Shown piece by piece: positions 12,847-25,700 of a stretch of DNA of 64,000 nt (the first letter of the stretch is position 1; each line of letters begins with the position of its first letter). Origin of the DNA: Annona cherimola (Eukaryota > Streptophyta > Magnoliopsida > Magnoliales > Annonaceae). The position numbers and the translations under genes were made by a program. Under the pieces are notes generated by a model that saw only the letters and a program-made list of their open reading frames with translations, had not been told where the DNA came from and made no database searches. The stretch is from assembly GCA_030490835.1 (NCBI GenBank), contig CM059972.1, positions 50,635,563 through 50,699,562 of the forward strand. Direction: 5' to 3'.

Positions 12847-15800
12847 TTTTTTTTTTTTTTTTTTTTGATGAAAACGGACACGCCCTATCCCCTCTCCCCA
12901 CAACTGTAATGGGAGGATGAGATAAGAGAGTCCGAGCAATTCATTGCCAAAAAATTATCTGTACAGAGTTTTTCCAAAAGAACAGGAGGAGGGTTGCCCC
13001 ACCATTCCTGAGAATCCAAAAAAGACATAGACACGAAATCGGCAAGAAAATGAGCCACAACATTGCCATGTCTCAGCACATGATGAATGGTGAAAAATGG
13101 GAAGGAAGCTAGAAGGGATTTAATTTCCGCAATGATAGCCCCAACCGGTGAAAAAATCTGGTCTTCCTCCAAAATGTATTTGACTAGAAGAAGGGAGCCC
13201 GTTTCAACCTGAATATTTCTAAGTCTTTGTTGAATAGCCCATTTGAGACCCAAAATGAAGGCCGTCGCCTCCCTACACAGAGGTTCCATGATACCGCTTC
13301 TTTTCCACCCCTTTGCAGCAATGAAGCTTCCATTGGAGTCCCTAATGATAGCAGCAAACCCCAAATCGTGGTTGTCGTCATGTTTCCTTGCATCAACATT
13401 CATCTTGAGGACACCCCCGGGTGGTTTGGTCCATCTAGCCACGAGAGGCCTATCAATCCACCCATCTAAGATAAGAAGTTTTGCCTTCGAATATTGCTCA
13501 AGGTAGTCCATGCACCATTCCACAATATTACCAAAGTTCGGTTGAATCCCCTCTTTCCAAAGTTTGTTGCTCATATGCCACACCCGCCAACAATATAGAA
13601 TGAAGAAGCCCAAACCTCCTCGTCGGTTTGAAGAGGCCACACCCCAAAAAATATCCTGAATCGAGTCCCCAAGATCAGTGATTGAACCCACGCTCTTAAA
13701 GATATTCCTTGTGTGTTGACATCCTGTGAATACGTGAGCAACATCTTCCAACTCAGATCTACAGAATAGACATAAAGGATCCACATCGATGCTCCTACGC
13801 AATAAATTTTGCTTTGTTGGTAAGACATCCCTGAAAAGTCTCCACCCAAAGACCATAATTTTGCTCGGCAACTTTGTCTTCCAAATAGCTTTATAAATTG
13901 CCATGTTTGCCGGATTGTCCATTGCCGCCCTCATGACTCTGTATGCAGATTTCACTGAATAATTACCATTTGGTTCATGAATCCAAAAAAAGCTATCATC
14001 CGTGTCCATATAGGGTAGGGGTACTTGATTGATTCGTTGCCAGCCCATCTCCCCAACGGCCGCCATTACTCTCTCCATGTTCCATGAGTTCGCCGTATCA
14101 TCAATAAAGTAATTAACTGACACATCCTCCGAGATTGCCCGTGGAAGGGGTCCCGCTTTTGTCAATTGGTCCTCAAGCCATGTATCGTTGAAGAATTGTA
14201 CCCGTCTACCATTTCCAATCCGCCACCGGCATCCATTCTGGATCATCTCCTTTGCTTTCATGATACTCTTCCAAGTAAATGAATCAGAATCACTTTGGAG
14301 CTCCAAATGTCGCCATGTGGAAAGTATTTTGCTTTAAGAACCCCGTGGCATAGTGAGTTTACTTGCGAAAGGAAGCGCCAGACTTGCTTGCCTAAAAGAG
14401 CAAGATTAAAAGCATATAGCTCCCTGAACCCCAGACCTCCCGAGAGTTTCGGTGTGCACATATCCTTCCACGCAACCCAACACATTTTCTGCTTGTTTTC
14501 CTGCTCTCCCCACCAGAATCTGCTTAGCATGCTATTAATTTCCATACAGAAAGACTTTGGTAGTAGAAAAATGCTCATCGTATAGGTCGGAATAGCTTGG
14601 GCAACCGATTTGATGAGAACTTCTTTCCCTCCCCAAGAGAGCATTCTACCCTTCCAGCCTTGGATCTTGTTCCATATGCGCTACTTAAGACCACTGAACA
14701 TGCGTTTTTTGGCCCGGCCAAGCCATGCAGGAAGCCCCAGATATTGGTCAAAGTCCTGACCCGTAGAGCCAATCAAGTGGGTGAGTTCACTTTTCACATC
14801 ACTTCGGACATTTGAGCTGAAATACATCGAAGTTTTATCAACATTCACCACTTGCCCCGATGCCTCCGAGTATTGTTGAAGAATTGCCAAGAAATTCTGG
14901 AGATCCCGCCTCACTGCACGAATGAAAATTATAGCATCGTCCGCAAATAGAAGGTGTGTGATGGCTGGGCCTCTAGGATTTAGCTTGATGCCGCTAATTC
15001 TCCCATCGTTTGCCGCCCTGGTAATAAGAGCAGATAGACCCTCCGCACATAAGAGGAACAGGTAAGGAGAGAGTGGGTCGCCTTGCCTTAATCCCCTGTG
15101 TGGTTTGAAATATCTGGTTTTGAAGCCATTCACGTTCACCCTATACCGCACAGTAGAAATACAACCCATTATCCATCTGATCCACACCGGTCCAAACTGC
15201 ATAGCTTCCATTACCTTCAGCAAAAACCCCCACTCCACCCTGTCATATGCCTTGGACATGTCGAGTTTGATAGCCATTTCTTTCTTCCTTCCTTCCCTTC
15301 TCCTCCTCAGCGAATGAATAATTTCATATGCGACCAACATATTATCAGAGATTAGCCGACCTGGAACAAACGCACTTTGGTTTTCGCTAATTAGGTCATG
15401 GAGACATAGCTTGATTCTATTAGCCAAAACCTTCGCCAGAATCTTGTAGGCCACATTACATAAACTTATCGGGCGAAAATGGGTCAAAGATTGCACTCCC
15501 GGCCTTTTCGGGATCAACACAATGGTAGTGGTGTTTAGCTGTTCAATTTGCATGTGCTGACGATCAGGATCTGAATGTTCCATAAAGTACTTGCACCACA
15601 AAAATATATCTCGGCCCACCGTTTGCCAATGCTTCTGAAAGAATCCAGCTGACATCCCGTCTGGCCCCGGAGCCTTCGTGGGACTCATTGCCCTTACAGC
15701 CTTGGTTACTTCATCAAATTCGAGGGTTCTGATTAAGGATTTCCTTTGTTGGTCTGTGATTCTAGTGGAAATGATAGAGTCGATCCACTCTCTTTGGGTT

Positions 15801-16930
15801 GATCCAGAAGAAGAGAAGAGGGTGGAAAAATGTTCCACAGTCATTTCCAGCATATCATCTTGATCAGTGACCCAGTGTCCATTGGAATCCATTAGGCCCT
15901 CAATGGTATTAGTTCTTCTGCGATTTGTGGCCATTCGGTGGAAGAAGCCTGTATTTCTGTCCCCCCATGTAACCAATGAGTCTTCGCTCTCTGTCTCCAC
16001 ATCTGTTCTTCGTCTTCCAAAAGAATGTTGATTTGGAGCTTAACACCTTTGATAGCATCATCTCTAAGATTATTGGGGTCCTGATTCAAAAGATTTTCGA
16101 GCTCCCGTTGTTTGTCCTCAATATTCCTCCTTAGATTCCCCCTTCTTGAACGGTTCCATTTAGCTAGTGCCATACCACAAGACTTAATCTTCCTTTCCAA
16201 CGGGATCGGGGAAGAAAGATCAACACCCTGTTGCAAAGTCCATGCCTGATTGACAATCCGATGAGTTTCCCTATCTCTTGCCCAAAACAGCTCATATCTG
16301 AATTCCTTTGGCGGTTTCTTTTTGCGAAGCAATGTATTCATAACAAGCATTATCGGGCAATGATCAGAGTATGTCACCGGTAAATGAAAAATTTTTGCAT
16401 TCGGGAAAAGAGATAGCCATGTTGGCGTTGCCACACCTCTATCCAATCTCGCTTCAACTCTGTGAGGACTCCTTCGGTTATTGCTCCACGTCATGGGTGG
16501 TCCTACGAAACCCAAATCCACCAAATTGCAGCTGTCCAGAGTGTGACAAAAAGAATCCATCTGTGCTTGAGACCGGGTCTTTTGACTCCAATATTCATTA
16601 GCTCCTGAGACCTCGTTAAAATCGCCCATAACTAGCCATGGAGAGTCCACTTGATTGCTTAGCGTTCTCAGAAGATGCCATGTCTGAATTCGCTGTTGCG
16701 TTTCTGGATGCCCATATATCCCCGTGAACCTCCAACCTTCAATATCTGCGTCAATATGATGACTTGAAAAGCTTCTTATACTTCGGTCTGTCGAATCCAC
16801 CGCCAAGCAACATTCAAACTTGAGTTTACATCTGATTCCTTCCATCTCCTTTGCAGTTCGTTTCGTTTCAGAAAGGAAAATCAGCTTGGGTTCCTTTTTC
16901 TTGACCAAGTCAAGAATGCATGAGCCAGAA
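12847..16930 (-). mobile_element. L1-type LINE, 5'-truncated, in the LTR of element B
   Basis: The insertion is flanked by a 15-bp duplication, tgcatcccagctgtt (12834-12848 and 16931-16945). The intact site near 31938 has the sequence once (with ctatt for ctgtt). At the left end a run of 20 T is the poly(A) tail on the minus strand. Only ORF2 sequence is present: the first ORF and the beginning of the endonuclease are missing, as expected from incomplete target-primed reverse transcription. The tail, long target duplication and 5' truncation together make the call secure. Confidence 0.94.
12885..16930 (-). pseudogene. LINE ORF2: endonuclease, reverse transcriptase, zinc-binding region and RNase H (broken)
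   Basis: ORF2 would nick target DNA and reverse-transcribe the LINE RNA. In order on the minus strand: an apurinic-type endonuclease lacking its N-terminus (GDFNEVSG and YSDHCPI, 15892-16930); reverse transcriptase (KAPGPDGMSAGFF, FRPISLCNVAYKIL, KLDMSKAYDRVEW, RQGDPLSPYLF and the catalytic LLFADDAIIF, 14681-16000); a zf-RVT-like Cys/His segment (CLFCRSELEDVAHVFTGC, about 13730-13780); and an RNase H-like domain (GFAAIIRDSNG) near the 3' end. Frame changes near 15900-16000, 14640-14690 and 14260-14310 split it into four pieces. The motifs themselves are well preserved, so inactivation is moderate in age. The open frame starts inside the right-hand target duplication, so its first ATG is not a natural start. 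Confidence 0.92.
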
Positions 16931-18082
16931 TGCATCCCAGCTGTTAATTATCCCAAACATGGACGGACTGAGTGCGATCAACCATACAGAATTCAACCAC
17001 GGACGAATTTCCCTTGGGCGTAACAAACATAAGCAATTCAAGCAAGGATTAGCCGAGTACGCAAATTAGAGGACGACTACATGTGCAACCTTCAAGCCGA
17101 TAAATAGGTGTTTATACAAGCAGGGAGGAGGAGATTTTAAAGAGAAAAGTTGGAGATAGAAAATTCGGAGATAGAAAATTCCAGGGGCAGAAAATAGAGC
17201 ACATTTTAGAAGAGAGAAATTAGAGAGAGAGAGAGAGCAAGGTGGAGAGCATGGGCAAGAGGCGGACTCACGAATTGCGTGAAGCGGCCGACACACCATC
17301 GGGAGCTTCAAACTAATAAGCCTTCATATCTTTTCCCTTTTTAATTTTAATTATCTTGTTTAAGATGGATTTGAATTTGAATTTTATTTTGGACTTAACA
17401 TGCTTGGCTAAACCCTAAATCTAGGGTTTAGGATGTAGCATGCATATAATGTACGTGGTGTGGGTTTTTAATTTATTTATGGTGGATATTGTTGTTAATT
17501 TAATATCTTGTGATTTTAATGCTTCCTTTGTACATGAGCCCGTACTTTAGCATATTTTTATATATTAGGTGATGGAACCGAGATGTGGAAACCTACTATA
17601 CGATAATCAAGATATTAAACCTGAAAATCTAAGACCATGAGAATAGGCATGATGACCTTGAGGAATTCTATGAATGAACCACAAAACTTAATGGATTCTA
17701 ATTAACTAAATCCCATGAGAATAGGTGGTTAAGAAAACTAGGGTACGCCTTATAGGTTTCGAGAGAAAGTTCAAGGATAAATTAGAGTTTGTTCTCCTTT
17801 AACAAACAATATCCAGATTAAATCATTATACCACTACCCGTTACAAAAGACGCATGTGAAATCCTAGATCCTAGGTACTCGCACTCTCGTTTTCTCTACT
17901 CGTTTTAGTTTTCGATTTTCTCCTCCCATTTTTTTATTTCTTTTCCATTTTATTTACTATATTCTCCTCATATCCGACACGAAATCGTTTAAAAGCAAAG
18001 TTTATAGTCCTGTATTCCCTGTGGATCGATAATTTATATACTACAATCTACGACTCGTGCACTTGCAGTGAGATTGCGAGCA
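16931..18082 (+). mobile_element. Element B 5' LTR, last segment
   Basis: It matches about 31936-33046 in the 3' LTR. It contains the aaaccctaaat block and ends in cactacaatctacga...gattgcgagca, seven bases before the primer site. With the segments at 1-806 and 12346-12846 it completes a roughly 2.5-kb LTR. Confidence 0.88.
17099..17107 (+). promoter_or_regulatory. TATA-like box in element B 5' LTR
   Basis: The sequence gataaatag occurs here and at the equivalent place in the 3' LTR (32101-32109), upstream of a purine-rich GA stretch. This is a plausible but weaker TATA match than the box in element C. Confidence 0.35.
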
Positions 18083-18089
18083 AGTATTT

Positions 18090-18106
18090 TGGTGTCGTTG
18101 TCGAGG
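18090..18106 (+). promoter_or_regulatory. Primer binding site, tRNA-Asp type, mutated (element B)
   Basis: It reads TGGTGTCGTTGTCGAGG and differs from the standard tRNA-Asp site seen in element C at four positions. Every change is C to T or G to A, as expected from cytosine deamination. The distance from the LTR end (7 bases) is the same as in C. Confidence 0.82.
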
Positions 18107-18440
18107 AATTCAGTGTTACTTTAAATTTTATTTTTTAGTTTTTTCGTTTCTCTATTTTTTGTCTATTCTTTTTCTTTTTCTACTTTCTGTCTTTTTTTTT
18201 CTCTATCTATTTTTATTATTTTTAATTTAATTAATTTATTTTTAATTTATTTTATTTTATTTTTATCTCTCATTCTTATTTATTTTTATTTTTCTGAACT
18301 AGCTAGTTAATCTTTGTATGCACCCACATACCCGAAACTTTACAAAATAACTAGCTGAAAAACTCTTTGTTGCTAATCCTGAGATTGAATGTTCTTTTAG
18401 AAGAAGAATTCGTGGGTACCAGCAATCTTCTCAAGACACT
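18107..18440 (+). other. Element B 5' leader
   Basis: This T-rich leader precedes gag (for example, the TTTATTTTTA runs near 18200-18290). There is no supported open frame. It is homologous to the leader of C at 9936-10305. Confidence 0.6.
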
Positions 18441-19791
18441 ATGGTGGAACACAACAATCCAAACCTGTCACATCATGAGTAGGAGGAAGGTCAGGCTGAG
18501 AACAACGCTCTTCTAAGAAGGGTAACTCTTAGCGATCGAAACTGCCTGAACCCTCGAGGATTTCGATCATGCATAGTGGAACCAGAAATTGATGTAAGAA
18601 GCTTTGAACTCAATCTTAGACTTATTCAAATGGTTCAACAGGACCAATTTGCGGGACTACCCACTAAAAACCTGACCATACACATCACTAAGTTCCTGCA
18701 ACTGTGTAACACAATCAAGGTACAAAATATCCCACGTGAGATAATTCGTCTTCGACTTTTCCCATTTTCTCTTCGTTATAAGGCAAGCGAATGGTTCTAT
18801 TCTATGCCACCCGACACTTTCAATACATGGGATGAGCTCTCTACTGCTTTCCTAGAGAAATTCTTTCCACCCACTAAAACCAAGAAAATCCGGGACGAAA
18901 TCAATCAGTTTGTCCAAAAAGATGGGGAAACTCTATACGATGCGTGGGAAAGAATGAAACATTTGTTGTGCAAGTGTCCACATCATGGCATCTCGCAGGG
19001 TGATATTATTGAAATTTTTTTCAATAAACTCAATAGACCTAGCCAAAACACTGTCAATTCAACCGCTGGTGGCCGATTCATGCGACTCACTGACGAGGAG
19101 GCTCTCGAACTCCTCGATGACTTGTCTCTTTATGATTCTCAATACGGCGACGTCCAAGGACCCTCTCGGCGACGTAATGTATATGACATCGAATCCATAA
19201 ATTCTCTTCATGCTAAAATTGATCAACTTTTACAGCAAAAGAAGCAGGAACCCATGGACCGGAATGCATCTTCTTCTCGACAAATTTCATGTGAGATTTG
19301 TGGAGATTCACACTACACGTCTGAGTGTAGTTTCGCCATCCAGGACACTAGAAGCGAGAAAGCCAATGCATTTAACAACCGGTATGATACTTGCACTTAT
19401 GGTAACATTTACTCAAATACTTACAACCCTGGATGGAGGAACCACTCCAATTTCTCTTGAGCAAACCAGTCAAACACCCAAAACTATGCTCAAAACAATA
19501 AGCCATCTAGTTTCCTAAGAAGACCACTGAACCCTCCCTCATTCCAAACTCAGCCCGAGCTACCTGCACCATCTCAAGCACAATCCTCTGATCCTTTGAT
19601 TAACAAACTACTTGAAGAAATGAGCCAAATGAAAACCCATATTAAACTGCTTGAAAACCAAATTGCCCAACATGCCACTACAACATCCCATAGAGACCAG
19701 GGCAAACTCCCTAGCCAACCTGAGGTAAACCCTAGGGAACAAGTGCAGGCAGTTACCATGCAGAGTGAAAAGCAGCTCGACCCACCTCAAC
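18441..19791 (+). pseudogene. Element B gag, first part (interrupted by a solo LTR)
   Basis: Athila-type Gag for packaging element RNA. The ATG at 18441 corresponds to the start in element C. A TAG about 16 codons in replaces the CAG of C. The open frame 18576-19460 holds the capsid-like region (WFYSMPPDTFNTWDELSTAF, FLEKFFPPTKTKK) and a CEICGDSHYTSEC knuckle of form C-x2-C-x3-H-x4-C, typical of Athila/Tat Gag. A TGA at 19458-19460 sits where C and the frame predict tryptophan. The same frame then continues into a predicted coiled coil (LLEEMSQMKTHIKLLENQIA) until the LTR insertion at 19792. Translation resumes at 25912. Confidence 0.88.
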
Positions 19792-22700
19792 TGTGGCACC
19801 CCAAACCGAGACGCCACTTCCTTACCTCAAGACCTTATCGATTGGTAAATGTGAATCAGGATTGTTGCCCTGATCACGCGGTGGGTTCTTAATTGGATCT
19901 CGTCCAATTTTTTTTTTCATTCATCGTCGTTCATATCTTTACATTTCAAAGCATCTCATCCTGCTTTTCAACAATGAAAGTTTCCTTGACTACATCATCA
20001 CATTTTACATCCGTACATTCATACATTCAATCATTGTATCATATAGAACTTAAAATTCTAATTAAGTTCACATACATATTTGCCTACCTTAGCATATTCA
20101 TGCTTTTTCATTCCTCATAGCCTTCATGGCTATCATCACATACCTTTCTTCACGTCTTAGGTTCGCAACCTTTTGAGTTTCCCTGATACCTGTCTAAGGG
20201 TTGGGAAAACAAAACGTGAGTGACAACTCAGTAAGCAAACATTTTATCTTTAGGGCAAGACTTCCTTGAAAATCTTTTTCATAAACATCTTGACCACCTG
20301 TTTCTTGAGGACATGTATATGTCCTAAAATACCATCATGAAATCTTTTGTTCATAAGGACAATTCTATGTCCTCGAATGTTATCATAAAATATTTATTCT
20401 TAAAATCATTTACAAGCCACCTCTGGGCTTGTTAAGGCAAAACATCCATGTTTTACCCTCTTTATTTAATTACCTTTTTTCTTGAGTGAACATTTCCAAT
20501 GTTCCCAAGACATTTAAATAAAACCATGTTTTGCCAGTAGACGTTTTACGTCCAAAACATTTTTCATCATAAAATCCTTTAGTCAAGAGACATTTGATGT
20601 CTCAAAATATTTTTCACATAGTTTCCTTTGGCAATGGACATTCATATGTCCAAAAAAACTTTTATCCCTTAACCTCTTTTAGAAATGGACATTCTTATGT
20701 CCACACCTGTTCCACATAAACCCCTTTAGGAAATAGACATTCTCATGTCCAAAACATTTTCCAACATCAATCCTCTTTCATAATCCTCATCTTGGGGCTT
20801 GTTTATAGCAAACAAGTCACAAATCCTTTTCATGAAAACTTTTGCATAGAAATCATTTCTTTTTATTCTTAATATTTACACATTTTGCGTAAAACACCCT
20901 GCTTTTAGGGTAACTTATACATAATGGCTCATAAAAATCCAATTTAGGATATTTTTTTCATATAAATGCTTTTATATACCAATCTTTGGGCTTTTGAAAA
21001 GCAAAACGTATGCAAACACATTTCTCCCCATCCAGTAGTGACACTTAACAAGTGATCATGCTACCATTTGGAAAAGAATCCTTATCAGCACGTTAGCTAA
21101 GTGGCTGTTCAATTATCCTACTCCCATCTCAGGGAGGGCGCCGCTGGCACTCCTGTCATCCCTTAGCGACTTGGCCATATGTAGAGTGGGCCCTGGTCAT
21201 CCCAACCATATTCTACAACCGGCCTACTCCTTGTACTGGTGCACCATACATTATTATAACGGACCGCTGCCCGTTTGGTTTGAAGAACCACAGACTGCAG
21301 CCTATGTCCTTTTAAACCGGGATCACAAACCTCTGTCTGCATCCATAACTACACAAAAGTCTTAGACCAAAGTCCATATCTTTAAAAATTATTTTTAAAA
21401 ATACATCATAGACCGCAGTCCGTGTCAACTTGTAAGCGAGTGCACCCACTTTAACAAGTTGTTATTTGAAATCTAATTTTAGGATGACCTTCCTTAAATT
21501 CTTTTAGAAACATTTTAGGTAAAATATTTTGATAAATATTTGAGATGTTTGAGAAACAACACATCTTAAAACTCTTTTAATAAAAGAATTTCAAAACTTT
21601 TGGATTTCCATAAATAAATCATATTTTTCTCTAATATTTTCTTGGTTTCTATTTCAGGACCTTTTGTTTATAAAAGTTATGCAATTATGCTATCCCCTTG
21701 TCCATAACCTAAAAATTTAATAATTGTCAACATATCTATTATTTTTACGAAAAAGGGAGAATTGCACAGTCTTTTGCATGTCATTAAGCAACCTGAAATC
21801 AACCATTTTATGAAATCAACATAAGAGGTTGGTCATCCATAAATCCCCTTCAACACGTCCGTATAAATATTTTTTTCAACATTTTCAACATAGATTTCCT
21901 TATCTAAAGGAAATCAAAACTTTTCGAATATCATTTCAAAACATATGGACTATGTCCCAGTCATCATTTACTATTTAATTATCTTGACCTAGCAAAACAA
22001 ACCTTTTTCATAAATCAACTCCCCTTTTCCTTTATCTTTCATAATCATCATTGTTTATTGTAGAAATAACTCAAAACTTATTTACAAACAATATTTTGTG
22101 AAAAAGAGTAAAATTTCCTTTTTCTTATAAAATATCTTTGAAACAACATCATAAAGAACTTGCTTGCCTAAAAGCAAATTCTTAAAACCATCGGTATCAA
22201 ACATAAAATCCTTAGAAAATATGAGCTTAGAGAACTTGCTTACTCATAAGCAAGATTCTCAATTCCATTAACATGAAGCATTCCCATCCTTGGCAACGCT
22301 TAGGATAAATTATTTATCTTAAGAAATGTTGCTTGCTTCCCATGAAGTAAACCTTAGGACTTTTCATTAAAGTCATCATTTTTCCGAAACTTGTGGTTTT
22401 GCATTAAAGCCTTCATTTTCAAATCTTGTGCTTGCCCAATCATTAAAACATAAACATAAACATTTCAATCATATTAATCACAATAAAAGGAAATTACATT
22501 TTAGAAAGTTCGCTTGCTTACCTGCGTTCCTTAGCTTTTTGACTCAGCCTTTTCTTTGCCCTTGCCTACATGAGAATAAAATAATTTTTCATATATTTCT
22601 TTTCCTTGCATCTCATTTAGTTTTTCAACCCATTTTCATTAACATATATTATTCATTTGACTTCTCAAGTCATTATGCATTCACTTAGCATATACTTGCA

Positions 22701-25700
22701 CATTTCATCGGTTCATACACAACATATTCAATCCCATAATTAGGGTAACCATTCAACCATATAATAATTATCTAATAATTATTACTTACAGGTTCATTAA
22801 CCTCCATTTTCCATTTTTCACTCTTTTTTCCAAAATTCACACATCGGCGCCCATTCTAAGCACACGCCGTTGCCTTAGACCTCATTAATTAATTCTAAAA
22901 TTTGGAATTAACATCATGCAATTATAATAGATATATAATCATGAAATTCATCATATTATCATGCATTTTTTCACAAAATTATATTTCACAAGTCATTTAT
23001 CACCCATGCATATCTATTCTTTCTCATATGCCCATTTGGCAAGGCATACATTATATCTTTCGTAAAATTTTCTAAGTCAGAAACTTGGTCACTAATTCAG
23101 CATGATAATTACCCTTAATTATCACTTTATTTAGGGTATTTTTATGTGATTTTATTCCACTAATCATAGGTTCCCAAAATAGCAACTTTGGAACCCATTT
23201 TTCACATGTTTAACGTGTCATTTGACACATAACCCTGAGCAGTTTTATAAATCCGAATTTTCAGCAACTAATCCCACTTTTATTAATCAAAATTTAGGAT
23301 ATTAACACATGTTTAACATTCATAAATTAATACCTCTCAAAACAGCAAGTTGTTTGCCCATTCTCGGGACCCATTTTCACTTCATTTAGACATCGGTTCA
23401 TAAAATCCCTAAAAATCAGATTTGGGCTTATCTTCCCAAATAATTTTTGTCATCAATAATACCTTAAACTTAGGATATTTTACCCTACATATCTTCCACA
23501 AATCATGCAAACCCATTTCCATATCTTTTTAGCATTATAATGAAGAAATCGGGTCGTATTTTCCACTTTGCATTCCATAGCTTCTAAAATTCATTTCTTA
23601 AGCTTAAATCAACATATGTTTTTCATTAATACATGATTCATAACCAAAACACATCATCAATCCAAAACAGAAACTTGTCATGGGGATTTAAATTTTATCA
23701 AGTTGAGTTTTCAACTCAATACCCATTCTAAACTTCATTTTCACTATCTAAAACATGGAAATTCATGCATATAGCCCAATACCAATTCCATATTCAATCA
23801 AAGGTATTTAGAATCATCATTTAGGAATTCTTTAAGCATCCATTTCATATTCAAATTTTAGAGTTTAAAACTCTAGATGGAAAGCTCAAATTAACACAAT
23901 CACTTCTTGCACCATTTGGACGTCCCCATTTTCATATCCATGAAAACAGATTTTTATAAAATTTTTCCAGCACCATATATGGACTTCCATGTGCTCTACA
24001 TCTATGGTATTTTACCCTTTCAAACATCCATAATTTAATTGGTTCCATTCATTCCCTAATTCCATCAAAATTGGGTTAAACATGCATCATCTCATTATAT
24101 CTAGATTTCCCCCTTTTAGGGTTCTTAAATTAAACCAAACACAACATATATTAATCATGGAATCAAGTGGCGTAATTTAAACTTAAAACATGATTAAAAC
24201 AGCAACTTATTTGGGGATTTCCAAAATTCCAGCAAGGTATCATGGGGTAGTTCAACCCTAAGCCATTCTTAGCATGCTCAACTTCAAGGATTCATTCCCT
24301 TAACTTGTTTAATACTTAGAACCCTTTTCAAATGCTTATTAACCCTTTACTTAGGGTTCATAATTATATCATTTCATAGCCCAAACTTTGAGCTTGAAAA
24401 ACTTGAAATTTCACAACATAAGTTAGGTGAATACTTACTTGAACTTGAGGGGATTCAATCCAAAATTGAAAGGCTTGCTTTCCTCCATTTCTCCTCTTTC
24501 TTTCTTCCTCTTTTTCCCTTGATTTTCCTTCCTTTTGGCTGGGCTCGGTGCTGGACGTGAGGGCTGCCTTGGGGAAGAAGGATTTCAGCACTTGGAAAAT
24601 TCCAAGCTCCTTCTCTCTCATGGACGTGCACTCCTTAGTAGGGCTGGAATTTCTAGCTGTGGGCCCCACCTTTTTGTTGCATTTTCCACACCATTCAATG
24701 CATGTCTATCCCCCTTATGTGCTGGTGAACTCACAGCCATATAAATTATTTTTTTCACATTTTCTTAATTGCGAAATCCTGCATGCATCAAGACCGTCCA
24801 CCTATCCCTCCATTCACGTCCCTTGCTACCTTTTATTTCCAGCAATTTTTTCATTTTTTATCAACCCTAATTTAAGGGTAAATTATAAACCTCATTAAAC
24901 TTTAATTCATGTATTAATTTGGTGTTAAAAAAAATTAACAAAATGGCAGCAATAAGCATATTCATTGCACATTAATACCCTCCTCAAGCTGTCCACTTTT
25001 TCACTCTCCTTTTCAGCTGCATTTTATAATTTTTATTGCTGAAAATTTGCATGATTGAGTGCATATTTTTGTGTCCCTGCATCTCATATGCATTTACACA
25101 TATTTTAAAAATTAAAAATTCAAAAAGAAACAACATGGAAGCCCCTTAGATGTCCCCTTGTGCCACATTGCCTATGCTCACTTGAGCACTCATAGCTTCA
25201 TCAATTGTGGACATTCATTGCTGAGATTTTATTTGGATATTTATATTTTATATTAGTGCATAAAATACCTTAGAAATATGCTGCAATTGACACCTCAACT
25301 CCCATTAAAACCATGCAATTATGTCAAGTACTCTTGCATTAAATGCAAGGTACTCTTGAGGTGCATTAGTCAACCAAGCTCACCTTTTTCGATGCAGGTA
25401 TTTTCCTAACATTTCAAACTTAATCTAAGACATCCAAAATAAACATGTCATAATTTCATTCAATCATTTCAAATTTCATCTCAATCCGATTTTCCTAGCT
25501 CTCATTATAGCCGTTTAAAGTTAACGGTTGAAATTTGCAATATGATCAATAAATCATAACACTCATTTCATCAAGAATTTTCATAACTCAATAGTTCCAT
25601 AATACCAAGCCTAACATCATTAATTTCCATTTCAAATCTCACTTGAATCCGCCTTACAGGCGTTGAGTTATGAATTTTCTAGTATTTTCCCACTTAACTT

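Noticed and set aside
12847..12866. Poly(T) run as a terminator or promoter element
   Set aside because: It is the poly(A) tail of the minus-strand LINE, abutting its target duplication.
13184..16601. Plus-strand open frames within the LINE
   Set aside because: They are antisense to well-supported LINE ORF2 motifs.
20308..21002. CRISPR-like array (regular spacing of short palindromes)
   Set aside because: Repeat units differ in sequence and there are no constant repeats, spacers or cas genes. The context is a plant LTR.
24364..24898. Overlapping open frames of 69-116 codons at 24364-24898
   Set aside because: They lie inside a solo LTR, run on both strands, and show no domain. Treated as chance.
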